Assembly (NCBI GenBank): GCA_023935145.1
Contig: CM043699.1
Coordinates: 74,899,138-74,963,137 of the forward strand
DNA from: Bretschneidera sinensis
Lineage: Eukaryota; Streptophyta; Magnoliopsida; Brassicales; Akaniaceae
DNA length: 64,000 bases
Direction: 5' to 3'
This document shows positions 10,339 to 21,492 of the stretch, one piece after another. Under the pieces are notes generated by a model. It searched no databases, was not told where the DNA came from, and was given only the letters and a program-made list of their open reading frames with translations. The translations under genes and the position numbers were made by a program. Within the stretch, counting starts at the first letter, position 1. Each line of letters starts with the position of its first letter.

Positions 10339-11369
10339 AGTTCCCCAGTCAACCTGATCCTAACCCAAAGGAACAGTTTGCGGTGGGAAATTTATCAACT
10401 CCTATACAAGGGCAAGAAAGTGGCAACAAAGAAAAGAGAGATGCTGAGCCATCTACAGCCACACCTATCATTAAGGATCTCCCTAGGTCGTTTTTACTTA
10501 AAGCACCTTACCCTGAGAGATTACAAGCGCCCAAGAAAGGAGAGGAGTTTGAGGATCCCCTGAAGGCATGCTTTGCTCACTTTGGAGAGGACTTGGGCTT
10601 AGATAAGTTACTCGAGGAAGTGAATGCCATTTTGGAGTCTGATCCTCAGAAGAGCAGTGAGACGGAGGAGACTATGGATGAATCACGTATTGAGGACCCC
10701 CTGGAGGCATGCTTTGCTCAATTTGAAGAGGATTTGGGCTTAGATAAGTTGTTTGAGCAAGCAAATGCTACTTTGGAGTCTGATCCTCGAGAAAGCAAGA
10801 TGGAGGAAACCACAACACCTGAACCCCCCAAGAAGGAACTTAAGCCTTTACCAGACAATCTTAAGTATAAGTTCCTAGGTCCAGCAGATTCTTTGCCTAT
10901 AATTATAGCTTTAGATTTGGGTGATGCTCCAAAGGAGAAATTATTGGACATCTTAAGAGAGCATAAGGAAGCTATAGGCTGGACTATTGAGGATGTCAAG
11001 GGAATCAACCCCTCGTTGGTAATACACACGATATAGTTGAAGGAGAATGCCAAGCCATCGAGGGAGCCACAAAGAAGGCTCAACCCTGCTATGCAAGAGG
11101 TTGTGAGGGCAGAAGATATTAAGCTGTTAGAGACAGGGATCATTTATCCCATCTCTGATAATAAGGGGGTGAGCCTGATTAAAGTCGTGCCCAAACGTGC
11201 TGAATTGACGGTAGTAAATAAAGATGACGAGTTGGTTCCAACTCGAGTGCAGTCAAGATGGAGAAAGTGTCTAGACTACCGTAAATTGACTGCTGCCACT
11301 AGGCCTGATCATTTTTCATTCCCATTTATTGATCAGATGGTGGAGCATTTAGTTGGGTATGTTTACTAA
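10339..11369 (+). pseudogene. Athila gag-pol linker joined to the first part of RT
   Basis: The frame opens with FPSQPDPNPKEQF-like Athila linker sequence. A duplicated acidic module follows (10551-10832), then LKYKFLGPADSLPI and AIGWTIEDVKGINPSLVIHTI, which is the linker normally just before RT. After a TAG near 11035 it continues with REPQRRLNPAMQEVV, IYPISD and RKCLDYRKL (RT fingers) and stops at FPFIDQMVEHLVGYVY at 11369. The RT palm with its catalytic box, RNase H and integrase are missing. No protease motif (D-x-GAS) is present between gag and linker. Confidence 0.8.
10551..10832 (+). repeat. 141-bp tandem duplication (47-residue acidic module)
   Basis: GAGGATCCCCTGAAGGCATG at 10551 recurs as GAGGACCCCCTGGAGGCATG at 10692. 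In protein this is EDPL(K/E)ACFA(H/Q)F followed by LGLDKL and ILES/TLES, repeated in frame. Copy 2 has a single module at this position, so the duplication arose in the copy 1 branch or was lost from copy 2. Confidence 0.85.
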
Positions 11370-12765
11370 TGTTGGGTCTGGCTGAAGACGTTAAACTTAG
11401 CGCTCATAGGAGGCACCCCACAGCTTATCTTTTTTGTTTATTTATTTATTATTTCGCATTTTTATGATTAATGTTTGTTTCCAGTATTTTTTGTTTTCCA
11501 GTTTTTTTTTGTTTTCCAGGGACAATGCGTACTTCAGTTCAAGTTTGGGGGTATGCTATGAGCCATACCAGTCTAGTTAGTTCTCTATATCTTAGGTCAG
11601 CTCGTTCCATATTAGTCACACATTGGGGTCAATGTGTAATTTAAGTTTGGGGGTATGGGAGACACATCACACACTTTGTCCTAATTTGTTGTCTTTCCGT
11701 CGTAGAGATAAATGCATGCTCATGTTATCGTGAAATTTTGGTTGATCTAAACAATTTCTGTGATGTGATGTCATTGGTGAGCTTAACATTTTGAACACAT
11801 GATCTGGTGATAAATTTTAAAATTTAGTTACTTACCTTAGGCATAATTCACATGTTTGACATAATCTAACACGAGCATATTAGCATAAATTATGTGAGGT
11901 ATGACATGTGATTTTAATGTGTATTTTTCTTTATCTTAACTGAAACTGGATGACTTGTTGGATGAACTCTTGGGCATAGAAAAGCATAAAATAAAAAATA
12001 AAAAATTTACAACTAATGTTTATAATGATCATCATCAATAAATTTTCCACTGAGTAACTGGATCTCTTGCCTCAGTAAGCAGTGAGTGCTCACGTCAAAA
12101 GGTGGGAATTTTATTCATAATGATCATTGCGAAACTTTCCGCTAAGTAACTGGACCTCTTGCCTCAGTAAGCAGTGAGTGTTCACGTCAAAAGGTGGAAT
12201 TTTGCTTGGTAGTATCAAGACCAGTTTAATTTCGTAGCCTTTTTTACTCGAGTTAGTAAGTCCTTAGGGGTATCTTTACACCTAATGCCCTAAAACCATC
12301 TGGTTTGGGAGTCATTGACTCAACACTCGCTACATGGGTCAATTAGAAAGCTTAAGGGAACTAGACATAGCCGTGCCTTATAAAAAATAAAAAAAAATAA
12401 AAAACTATGCCTTTTTCGTTCATTTTGATGGGAAATTCGGTGAATCTTGAGACATGGAGACCTTACACATTGGAGTCACTTGGAAGCTTCATTTCTATAT
12501 GCTAATTCACTTTACACAGTGTCAGACTTGTGATGCCTTAACCTGCCTTTTGTAAGTAATTAGATTTTAACTTTTCTATTCATTGCGAAGATGGGTTTAT
12601 CTTTTTAAGCTTGCTCATGAATGAATGTCATGGTGATGTGTGCTCCTTAAATTTTTGGATACCATGAGTGATGAACTTATCTTTATGTTCTTTGTTTTTT
12701 ATTTAGTTTTTTTTTTATTATTTTGTTTTGCTAAGGGACTAGCATATTGTAAGTTTGGGGGTATT
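11370..12765 (+). other. 3' noncoding region of Athila copy 1, with polypurine tract
   Basis: No coding frame is seen. Directly after the truncated RT comes GACGTTAAACTTAGCGCTCA (11389-11408), a motif usually found after integrase in Athila-type elements, so the deletion joint lies at about 11370-11388. AAGTTTGGGGGTAT occurs near 11542, near 11644 and at about 12750; only the last, directly before the 3' LTR, is the expected polypurine tract. A 92-bp duplication lies at about 12021-12204 (CTCTTGCCTCAGTAAGCAGT twice); copy 2 has one unit. Confidence 0.75.
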
Positions 12766-14047
12766 TGATGAGTGCCAAATATTGCATATTTTGGCCACTT
12801 ACTTTACATTTGTTAGCTTAGGAATTTGTTACTTTGAGTTGTTTTCATTGTTTTTCTGGTTTACAAGCACTGGGAAAGGAGTTTCATTAAAATTACCATA
12901 ATTTCCCATACAGATCAATCATCTTTGAAAATTAAACTGTATTGATTCAATAAGAACCAGGATATGAGCCATATATGCTTAGAAAGATCCAGAAGTCTAT
13001 TTTCTGGAGAATTTACGGCTCGTAAAAATGATTTTTCTACATAAAGTTATGGCCATTTTAGTAGACAAAGGTCAGGCTGTGCGGGCTATACGGGATTTCA
13101 GCGTGAATAGAAATTTTGAAGGGCATGTGAAGACTTAAATCCAACATCCCACATCGGTTGGAAACACATTTCTATATCCCACATCCCACATCGGATTGGA
13201 AACACATTCCACTTGTGGTATTTGTCTATATATGACCCACTCCACTTCATCATTCAGTGTACAATTCCTAAGCCACTTTGGTGTTTACCGGTGGACGTCC
13301 GCTAGCATTCTGGTGGATCTCGAAGGCTTTGTCACCACAAGGGGAAGCGCCACCCGTCAGCGAGTGGAATTTCTCCCATGTAAAGTTGTTTATTTATTTC
13401 TATATATTCAGTTGTTTTAGTTTAAATGTTTAGCACTTTTTATTATAGTTTTATAGTTATGAGTGGCTAGACTCTTCAGTTAAGGTTGAAGATGAAGCCC
13501 CGCCATTGTTTGGCATAGTAGTTCAGATTTGCTTGTACAAATCTGACAATTTTTAGTATAAATGTTCTGTCAATTATTTGAGTTAATCTTATAATTGATT
13601 GAGTTTAAATTGTCTGTTGGATATTCCTTGTGTTTCATCTGATAGATACATTGAATACTTTTCGATTAAATTGGATTTCCTTTGTGATTTGTTAAAAGCG
13701 GATACATTGGACGCTTTTGGTTTAATTGAGATATTCTTTGTTTTTTGTCTTATAGTTAGATTCATGGAATATTTTTATAGGCTATTTTTTTAGGACATAT
13801 ATGCTTAAACTTTGGTGGGGTGGATTCAGAAACCTTAGTGTTTTAATTATTAGTTTTTAAATCAACTTAGTTTAGTTTATATTTCTTTTGCAATATCATT
13901 CAAAATTCGGAACTAGGTTAAGATAGAGTTAGTTTATATTGAAAATATACTTTCACAATGCAATTCCCTGTGGATTCGACCTCGCACTTGTACAACACTA
14001 TACTGCAAACGACTCGTGCGCTTACGAGTAAATTAAAACTCACAACA
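12766..14047 (+). repeat. 3' LTR of Athila copy 1
   Basis: 1282 bp, TGATGAGTGCC...ACTCACAACA, matching the 5' LTR along its whole length with scattered substitutions and a small insertion near 13084 (GGGCTATAC). It is followed by the target duplication TATGG. Confidence 0.93.
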
Positions 14048-15850
14048 TATGGCATTATTATGGGGTGTTTATAGTCTTTCCAAGTCATCATCTGGAAAAG
14101 AATCACCTGACCAGTCATAATCCTCTTATGGGGTCCACTGACAAAAACTACCATCCGAGCATAAGTTTTCTTATAACACAATGATTTTACCATGACCGTT
14201 GGTCCTCCAAAGATTGTTTTGATAGTGTCGGTTACTATGGTAGCATGGTCCCGGTTATTCTGGAGACACCAATCATTCTGACCATTTCTTCTCGAACCTC
14301 TTCTAAGACTCTGACTCCATTTGGGACTCTATTTAATATTTCATGCGGACCTTCACTTGATGGTGCGCTTGAAGTTTTGCTTGAATAAATGCCTAGGGCT
14401 CCGCCTTGGTCGACCTTCATCACTTTGAAAAGTACGGTGCCCAATTTATTCCTTCAAATATCTTTGGTGGATAAAAGATTCAATCTGGTTCTTTAGAGCA
14501 TGGTACTCCTCAGTATCATGTCCATAATCCATATGGAAAAGAAACCACCTAGTTCGGTCCTTGTTTCACAAGCATACAAAGGCTTCGAAAGCTAGTGGAG
14601 GATATTACGATTTCGAACATTCATCAATATATTCGTCTTGGGTGCATTGAAAGGAGTGTAATTATCGAACATGTGGGTCACCTTTGCATTACACTCTAGG
14701 AGGGGTTTCTTTGGCCGATTATCTTTCGACTCGGTATTTTCTTTCTTTCTCTTTTTTCTTCTTTCTTCTCTTTCTTTCCAGAATATCTGATCTTCTTAAC
14801 CAAGTATATACTCCTCTATTTGAGCGAGGATTTGGTTCATATCTTTGGTTGGTTATCTAGTGAGTTTTGAGCTAAAGGTCCTTGATCTGAGTCTATTTTT
14901 GAATGCAAGCATCTGAACTTTAGGATCAAGCTAGTGAATTTTCCATGCTACAGTGTTGAATCATGAAATATACTCTCAGAGTCTTTCCTTTTTATGCTGA
15001 ATAATACTGAAAAGGCTTTCTAAGGTTTTTCGTGGACCCTTACTACTTAGGAAGTGCACAACGAAGGCGCAACTGAGGTCTTTAAAAAAGTTAATGCTCC
15101 CAAGTTTGAAGTGAGAATACTATGTGCTGGCAACTTTCTCGAGTGTTGGGAAAAGCTCTGCACAGGACTACATCTGGATGGTAGTGTAACAGCATGATTA
15201 TCTTATAGAATTGGAGATAGTCCATAGGTTTTATGGTACCGTCGAACGCCTTAATGATGGTCATTCTAAAGTGTTAAGGGAAAGGGGCATCGAGGATGTC
15301 TTATGTGAAGAAAGGATCCTAAGAGTTGAACTCATCTAGGATATTAATGCCTTTTTATTTGAAAGCTTCGCTTATTCTTCTATCCATCTCTTCTAGCTTA
15401 CTATTAAGGTTAGTATAATTTTTGGAGATGGATTAGCCTCGAGATTTCTTCGTATGGTTGGGGGTAGACCCTATGGTGGACCCAGTGTGTACCTGGTGGT
15501 TGGAATTTTAGTGCTTCGTTGGCCGAGGGCTTTGCTGAGATGATAGGGGTTGAGAGGGAGGAGCCTGCCCCTCTAGTTTAGTGGCCAGGTTTGCTACCAA
15601 CTGAGTGAGTTCCAAGATTTGTCTCTGTACATCTGGATTTTATGTGACTAGAGCTTTTGGATTTGTCCGGGTTTCGGCAATTGATCTATTTGATTGGGAA
15701 TGTTGGTCATATAGGGACTACCCCTCGGATGGATCACTAGGGTTTTGACCAGCGACATGTTTCTAGAGGCTTAGGAGTTCGAAGCTAGTGTGTTGGTCCT
15801 ATGGTAGAGGTGGTGGTGTTGCTTTCAAAAGAATTCTTAGGCGACATTGT
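14048..15850 (-). pseudogene. Tat gag and upstream half of protease
   Basis: The minus strand, through several frames, shows gag: CRAFPNTRES (near 15140), LSCAFVVHFLSSKGP.KTLESLFS (near 15000-15090), MDYGHDTEEYHALKNQIESF (near 14470-14530) and KEYI. The last two correspond to the Tat segment normally written FH-x-DHGHDTE-x-C-x-x-L-x-x-QIE. Protease begins downstream (about 14200 to 14053) and is cut by Athila copy 1. Many stops make it a fossil. Confidence 0.7.
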
Positions 15851-15887
15851 GACAGATGAGTTCTCTTCTTCTAAAGATCTGATTTTT

Positions 15888-15905
15888 CCATGGACAATGC
15901 CAATC
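15888..15905 (-). other. Degenerate primer-binding site of the Tat element
   Basis: The minus strand reads TTGGCATTGTCCATGGAAA here. The typical Tat site is TTGGCGCCGTCTGTGGGAA, and most differences are transitions, as expected after methyl-cytosine decay. It lies just inside the putative LTR end at 15909. Confidence 0.5.
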
Positions 15906-15908
15906 TAT

Positions 15909-16359
15909 TGATGCTGAAAATATACCAAGCAAATGAACTATTGGGATGTGATACCTGTGCACACAAAGATGGAAGAAAACCTAAAATTTCACCAGAGGAC
16001 CAAAGTGTTTGTGCCTTCAGGGGGACTCTCTGATGCCTAACTTAGTATATGGCTTAAATAATAAGAGAGCTAGACAGTTGTGAGAATGAATTGTGAATGT
16101 GTACCTTTGATGGTGAGAGCCTCCTTATACAGTGTTGGAGATAGAATCCTAATAGGAAAGTAATTAATGCTTTGATTAGGGTTTCCATAGGCTGGCGTGT
16201 CCCAATAGAATTAGGTTTCGGGTGTGAGATTACTATCTTTCCCTTTCCTACCACGTGTCAGCATGTGAGTGATAGATCTGTTTGGCTTGTAAAATTGCTT
16301 TTTTGGCCTTGTAGGGTGCCATGTGTCATTATGTCATTAGACAAAAAAAATTCCCAGCA
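15909..16359 (-). repeat. Putative 5' LTR of the Tat element
   Basis: On the minus strand it starts TGCTGGGAATTTT (from 16359) and ends CAGCATCA (15909), 451 bp, next to the primer-like site. It includes TTATTTAAGCC (minus strand, about 16047-16057) as a weak TATA candidate. No partner LTR is seen in the window, so the borders are inferred from the TG...CA ends only. Confidence 0.5.
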
Positions 16360-17047
16360 TCATAATCCAAAATAAATTATGAATAATTGAGGTTCTTTTT
16401 TTCTGTTACAGGAGCGTAGAGAAAATATTCTTTTTCATTGGTACCAAGTACAATTCCCCTGCTCTTTGTTCAGCTCTCCAAAATCTTGTACCAATATTCA
16501 CTTTCATGCCTGCTGTTATTTTTAGGTAAATCTTAGGAGAGTATATATCAAATATGAATGTAGTCTGGATTAATTTCAATGTTAAAATAATTTAATTAAG
16601 TTAATTAAGTCACCACTATTAAGTGGAAAATATTTCTTGTTTCATTTTCTCACAAATTTGTATGTTTGTATTTTGTTTCTTCTTATAGATGCTTAATGCC
16701 CATTTGGTACATCATGTTAAGAATATTTTAAGATAAGACGAACGATAAATAAGATAATTTCATTCGATCTTAAATTTGATAAAAAAAAATAGACACAAAA
16801 GATCATATATATGTCATTTTGTTATAAAAATCATTTTATCTTTATCCTCTTAATCTAGTATATCGAACGAGTAATTAAATGACTATATGAATTATAATAT
16901 AATATTCTTTTTTCTTCCCCCAAATATTGTTCAATCTTAGGATGGAAAAATTGGATTTGAGGCAATCAAGCAGTCAAGCCAAATCATTAGGCACAATTGT
17001 CTCAACGTTAAGAATGAGCTCTAATGGTTACATTGTATAAGGGTTCA
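16360..17047. other. AT-rich spacer between elements
   Basis: No reading frame, LTR end or repeat could be recognised. It lies between the Tat LTR and Athila element W, and may be host DNA or a fragment too old to identify. Confidence 0.5.
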
Positions 17048-18341
17048 TGATTAAGCTCAAACTAACACGCGATTATTGTGTATGGTGAGGTGTCGATCCC
17101 ACGAGAAAAAGCAAACTACAGGAGAAAGTGTAAACCTTAACACGAAACAATGAAATTTAAATAAGTGAATCTTCGTTTTACGAATGGAATTGTATGAGAG
17201 AGTTGTGAGAATATGACGAAGGATTCAATAAAGAGATAACAAGGTTCCAGGAACCCTTCCTAAGTTCGTTGCCTTATTCTAATCTTGACTCAATTGTTTT
17301 TATCTCAATTGCTAGTTTCACATCCCAAACAAGCAATTGGTAAATATTCAACCACAACACATAAACACTCTAATGTAATTGCTACTAATTACTCTTTAAT
17401 TCCGATTCAAGCACACATGACCTATCTTATAGATTATCAAGAAACGACAATATATTTCAATAACAAAACCGCAGTAATGGACAAACCTATAAGATGAATC
17501 TACCGAAATCAATCACATCTAACAACTTGACTAGACTTATATAGAGGAGAAAGATGTAATCACCGGATTAAGAGTAAATCCTCTCATTCTTACTTAATCA
17601 AAGAAAAAATCATAAACAATGTTTAACAATGAATCCATACAACTGAATCAAGAATAGAAATAAGAACAACTACACCTAGAAATTCATCATTTTGCCTTGC
17701 TTGGAGATTAGTTGGACATTAGGCTCATGCTTGATCACCTAAAATGGAGAAGAATATGGTAGCTCTCCTAATTTCAGCCCCCTTTTCAGCAAAACCTAAG
17801 TGTTCTATTAATACCCCAAAAGGTTCAAAGGTATTTTCGGGTCAAGAAATGTCATTAAAGCCCTAATAAAGTCGTGAAACAGAAATAGGGGATCGCACTC
17901 GCACCGTGGTTCAAACATTCCACGCTGCGGCGCCACCCTAGATCCTAGCTTTTTAGAGGCTCTAGAGGCCGCTGCGCACACTGGTCCAAGACACGGTGCA
18001 TAGCCTGATTCCAGCCTCTAACTCAGAAGCTAATGGTTCTAGTGGCCGAGGCTCAAACCTTGGCTCGCCGCAGTATGGAACCCTAGAAATGGGTTTCTCT
18101 TCATTTTGTCCTTCTGAAACCATTCCTTCACTACAATATGCATAGAATCCTCATGCTTTAAGCAACGTTAGCTTTTCCATCTCTTTTAAACCCAAAATAC
18201 CTGAAAATGCATCAAAATAAATCAATGAACCAAGAATGACACTTTAGAATTATTAAGGCATAAATGTGTAATTCAGCCCTAAATCAACCCTAAAATGCTA
18301 ACAAATAAATACTATTAAGATGCATTTTATGACTCTCATCA
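17048..18341 (-). repeat. 3' LTR of W
   Basis: 1294 bp, matching 33439-34753 along its length. On the minus strand it begins TGATGAGAGTCATAAAATGC. U3 (about 17880-18080 here) carries a CpG-rich block (CGCTGCGGCGCC, GGCCGCTGCGCAC, CTCGCCGCAG) unlike the AT-rich surroundings. Confidence 0.92.
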
Positions 18342-19602
18342 TAACCCCCAACCAGCTTATTACTAGTCCCCAGCAATTCAAGCGAAAAATATGAAATGAA
18401 TTCTATATTAGAAATCAAAACAAAATAAAGCAATGTTAGCGTTAATCCAAGAGTAATTCAGCTTTTTGTCTCAAAAATCGCACATAACACACAACACATA
18501 GAATCATTAAATACCACCCCAGTCCAAAAACAATCCAAACATCAACCTCAAAATCGTTATCGACTCTTAACATCCATCTTACTACAAACCATTAATCCAA
18601 ACACCTAGATGATTTTATGGACAACATTGATGAATACAAGTCTTAGCCTCTAAAAACATATAAAATTGTGTGACATCAATCACAAATCAAACTCCATAGG
18701 CTCACTTTTCAAATCACTCTCCACTAATGTAGAAAAATCACACTACATCGGATCACTAGGTCTTTCATAAGCTTGTAACGTTAGGCTAAGGTAAAGGTCA
18801 AGAAAGAACGGGAAGGATTAAACAAGTAAAAGAACTCAGTATCTTAATTTAAACATGACCACTTTAAGCACTAGATAACCTTACTTCAACACCCAACTCA
18901 TTCAACCATTTTTCGAGCATTTCGCTCAATAATTCACCATTTTTTTTTCTCCTTTCTTTACCAAAATTCACTTCTTGTATATTTAGCACATAGTCATTCA
19001 CCTCCGTTTTCATCATTTTTTTTTACTCTTTTCCACAACCCCTAACCTATCTACTTTAATGTACTTGGGTTATGGTAGTAATAGGTTTTATATTTCCATC
19101 CTTACTCCTCTTAAGTACTCCTCTTAAAAGAAAGGTAAGGATAACGTATTTTTAGGCTCATAAAGGTAAGTAAATGGGCTATTGAAAGAAACAACGCTCA
19201 AATTTTTTTATAGAAAAATGGCTTAAATAGGTGACTAGTGATAAATATAACAAGGATAAAGTTGAAGGGCTCAAATGGTCCAAAGATGGCCTACATCATA
19301 TCCTAAGTAGTGTGCATTCTAGGATTTCGTCTCGAGCGATTATCAAATAAGTTCTAGAGCTTATCGAGACCGCAAATGTATTCACAAAACAATCGCACAT
19401 AAAACTTCTCTAAATGCTTTAGACTAATCATGCAATCTTGTCGCAAACCAGAGTCTCAAACCAAATGAAGATCGACACTTAAAATTATTCTTAAACCGAA
19501 GCAAGATTTAACTTCTTCTAAACGCTATATGCTATCTCAAATAAACTCATATCATTGACATGTAAATTAACTCCAAGTCTAACATAAGGCATACCAAGAA
19601 CA

Positions 19603-19642
<40 letters not shown>

Positions 19643-20097
19643 TCTTTTTTTAACAGTTTATCCTAACAAACGAATTAAAACAACAAAGGGAAAGTGACAC
19701 CAAACAATTCAATGGTATGGAATAAGAAGTGTATTTCCTCCACCCCCAACTAAAGATTAGCATTGTCCTTAATGCGAAAGAAAAAGTAAAGGAAACTCTC
19801 TTTTTAACCAAAAGTGCGAGGAAGCCAAAAATTGTGCACGACCATTCGAATTCCATATTGTTCCTCTTTTTGAAATTTCGATCTCTTACATGGAACAAAA
19901 CAAACAAAAAGAAGGAACTACGATGTAACATTAAGATTCCCACCGAATGTTAGGTTAGCACATCAAAATTAAATAAATAACTAAAAATGAAAAATAAAGT
20001 ACAAAAAATAAAGATAACGAAAAGTTAATTCAATATAAAAGTTAATATAGTCATCCGATAATAACATAAAACGAAACAAACAAAGACAACCCAAAAG
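18342..20097 (-). other. 3' noncoding region of W, including polypurine tract
   Basis: The minus strand ends AAGCTGGTTGGGGGTTA (18342-18358) directly before the 3' LTR, a polypurine tract. The remainder is AT-rich without a supported frame and contains a 34-bp AT microsatellite. Confidence 0.7.
19607..19640. repeat. (AT)17 microsatellite
   Basis: An uninterrupted AT run within the 3' noncoding region of W. Confidence 0.95.
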
Positions 20098-21195
20098 CTA
20101 ATCCTCCATGTCATCGTCCTCCTCTTCCTCCTCTTCATCCTCCTCTGGAGCTGGATCAAAAGATGAACCCGGATAGGGTGGCAAGGTGGGAAAATGATTT
20201 ATATCACAACCAGTGGAGGAGGCAAGGGGTTGGTACATCTGACCAAAAGAAGAGTAAACCCCCGCTTGATAGTCTGCTTGCTTGGCTAAGAATCATTCTT
20301 AACGATCAAACCTATCCTGTAAGAATTTTTTATGCTCATCAAATCAAATCTCTAAACACTCAAGCTGCTCTGCAACAGTCAAAGACCTACGAGGTGGAGG
20401 GGGGGCAGCAACTACTGCTCCCTCTCCCGGAGCTTGGCACCTGGTTGCCTTAATCACATTGAGCATTCCATTATCGATAGGCTTTTTGGGGTGCTGTGCT
20501 TCCTCATCACTACGGTACTGGACGCTGCCTCGGATGCATAACTAGGTAATCAAAGAGGAGAAGTATAGACCAAGCTTTTGTCTCACTGTATGGATGATAG
20601 AATTAAACATTATTTGGCCCACATCAATCATCATACCCATCAAAATAGCATATATAAGAACAACCCTCTCAACAGTAACATCGCTATAGTGCGTAGCGGG
20701 CATCATCTTCTGACACACAAAGTATTGCCAAGCCCGAGCATTCACAGTCAAAGAAGTACCTCACAAGGTCTTAGGATTACCACCCGACATCTTCCAAGTC
20801 GCACCCGGAATTCAGAGTGTGTTACAAACCGCATCATTGTCAACATTAGACAAATAAGCAGCATATTCGTTGTTCTCAATGTTGAGTGGCCCATAAAATC
20901 TATTAATAGATGCACTGTCAAAGGAAATTATTTTTCCTCTAACCATCACTTTTCCATTTCTATGCTCTTCTGCATTAGTATAAAACTCTCTAACCACATT
21001 AATAATGGAATTAGGTGGTTGTATCTTAAACAAAGTTGGGTTTCCCCTCTCTGTGATAGTGAAACCTCTTTCAGGAATGGGTCTCCTAGCATGCATCAAA
21101 CTAACATACCTCTCACTAGCATTGTAACTAACAAATTTACTCTCATCGTACTCGTGAGGCTATTTTCCCCTTTGTCTCTTAGTTTTAGGGGCCAT
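20098..21195 (-). pseudogene. Extra ORF of W: 'putative plant transposon protein' type
   Basis: It starts at ATG 21195 with MAPKTKRQRGK, then a stop and continuing homologous sequence. Features in order are FVSYNASERYVSLM, ARRPIPERGF, an INVVREFYTNAEEH segment with VMVRGK, then FDSASINRFYG and PGATWKM. Next come AWQYFVCQKMMPATH, VVLIYAILMGMMIDVGQI and, at the end, a Pro run and a very acidic tail (EEEEEDDDMED) ending at 20098. This pattern (REFY.N, VRGK, W..F....ipt.H, vll.YAi..g..idvG..i) is known from a domain family found in the env-like position of plant Athila elements. Its role is unknown. At least two in-frame stops and one frame change break it. Confidence 0.75.
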
Positions 21196-21492
21196 TTGAA
21201 TCAAAGTGTTCTAAAACAAGAGAACTAATTCAAATGCAACCACTCAAATAGTACAAATCCACAACAAAGAGAAGGAAATTGACCTTACTTGATAAATAGT
21301 CAACCCAAAGTTGGAGAGAAGACCCACAATCTCGAAATCCTCTTAGAACCAAAGCTTTTTGGAGAAATTTGCAGCAAAATCTGCAATATAAGTGAGAAAT
21401 TCCTCAAGGAATTATGTTAGAATAAAAAATTCTAAAATTAACAAAGACTTAACAAAATTAAAACTAATATACAATGGAATGAAAGTACCCAA

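Larger units (their letters stand above)
8369..14047 (+). mobile_element. Non-autonomous Athila-type gypsy element, copy 1
   Basis: The element is 5679 bp with two LTRs (8369-9641, 12766-14047), a tRNA-Asp primer site, short gag/pol remnants and a 3' polypurine tract. Flanks are CATGG (8364-8368) and TATGG (14048-14052): a 5-bp target duplication with one transition. It lies inside the protease of the minus-strand Tat element. Capsid, protease, most of RT, RNase H and integrase are absent. The same deletion is present in copy 2 (47857-53208), so this is a family of internally deleted elements that would depend on enzymes from an intact relative. Confidence 0.9.
3183..16359 (-). mobile_element. 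Decayed Tat-type Ty3/gypsy element, split by Athila copy 1
   Basis: Read on the minus strand, the order is 5' LTR (16359 to 15909), primer site (about 15905), gag (15850 to 14200), protease (split at 14048/8368), RT, RNase H, integrase (to about 5040), a tandem-repeat block and a plus-strand ORF remnant. This order, the RNase H style and the extra ORF fit the Tat (Ogre/Retand) lineage. Removing the Athila element and one copy of its target duplication rejoins the protease frame. No 3' LTR matching 15909-16359 is seen between 3183 and 5040, so the left end was probably cut off by the neighbouring element or lost. The left border given is therefore only the limit of unexplained sequence. Confidence 0.7.

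Noticed and set aside
8369..14047. Athila copy 1 as a complete env-less autonomous element
   Set aside because: The RT palm, RNase H, integrase, protease and capsid are all missing; only the linker and RT fingers remain.
15909..16359. Search for its partner (3' LTR of Tat) in 3183-5040
   Set aside because: No stretch there resembles it by eye, so the Tat left end is left open.
20578..21228. Open frame of 216 residues on the plus strand
   Set aside because: It is antisense to the extra ORF of W, whose minus-strand protein has recognisable motifs and an acidic tail. The plus-strand product has none.
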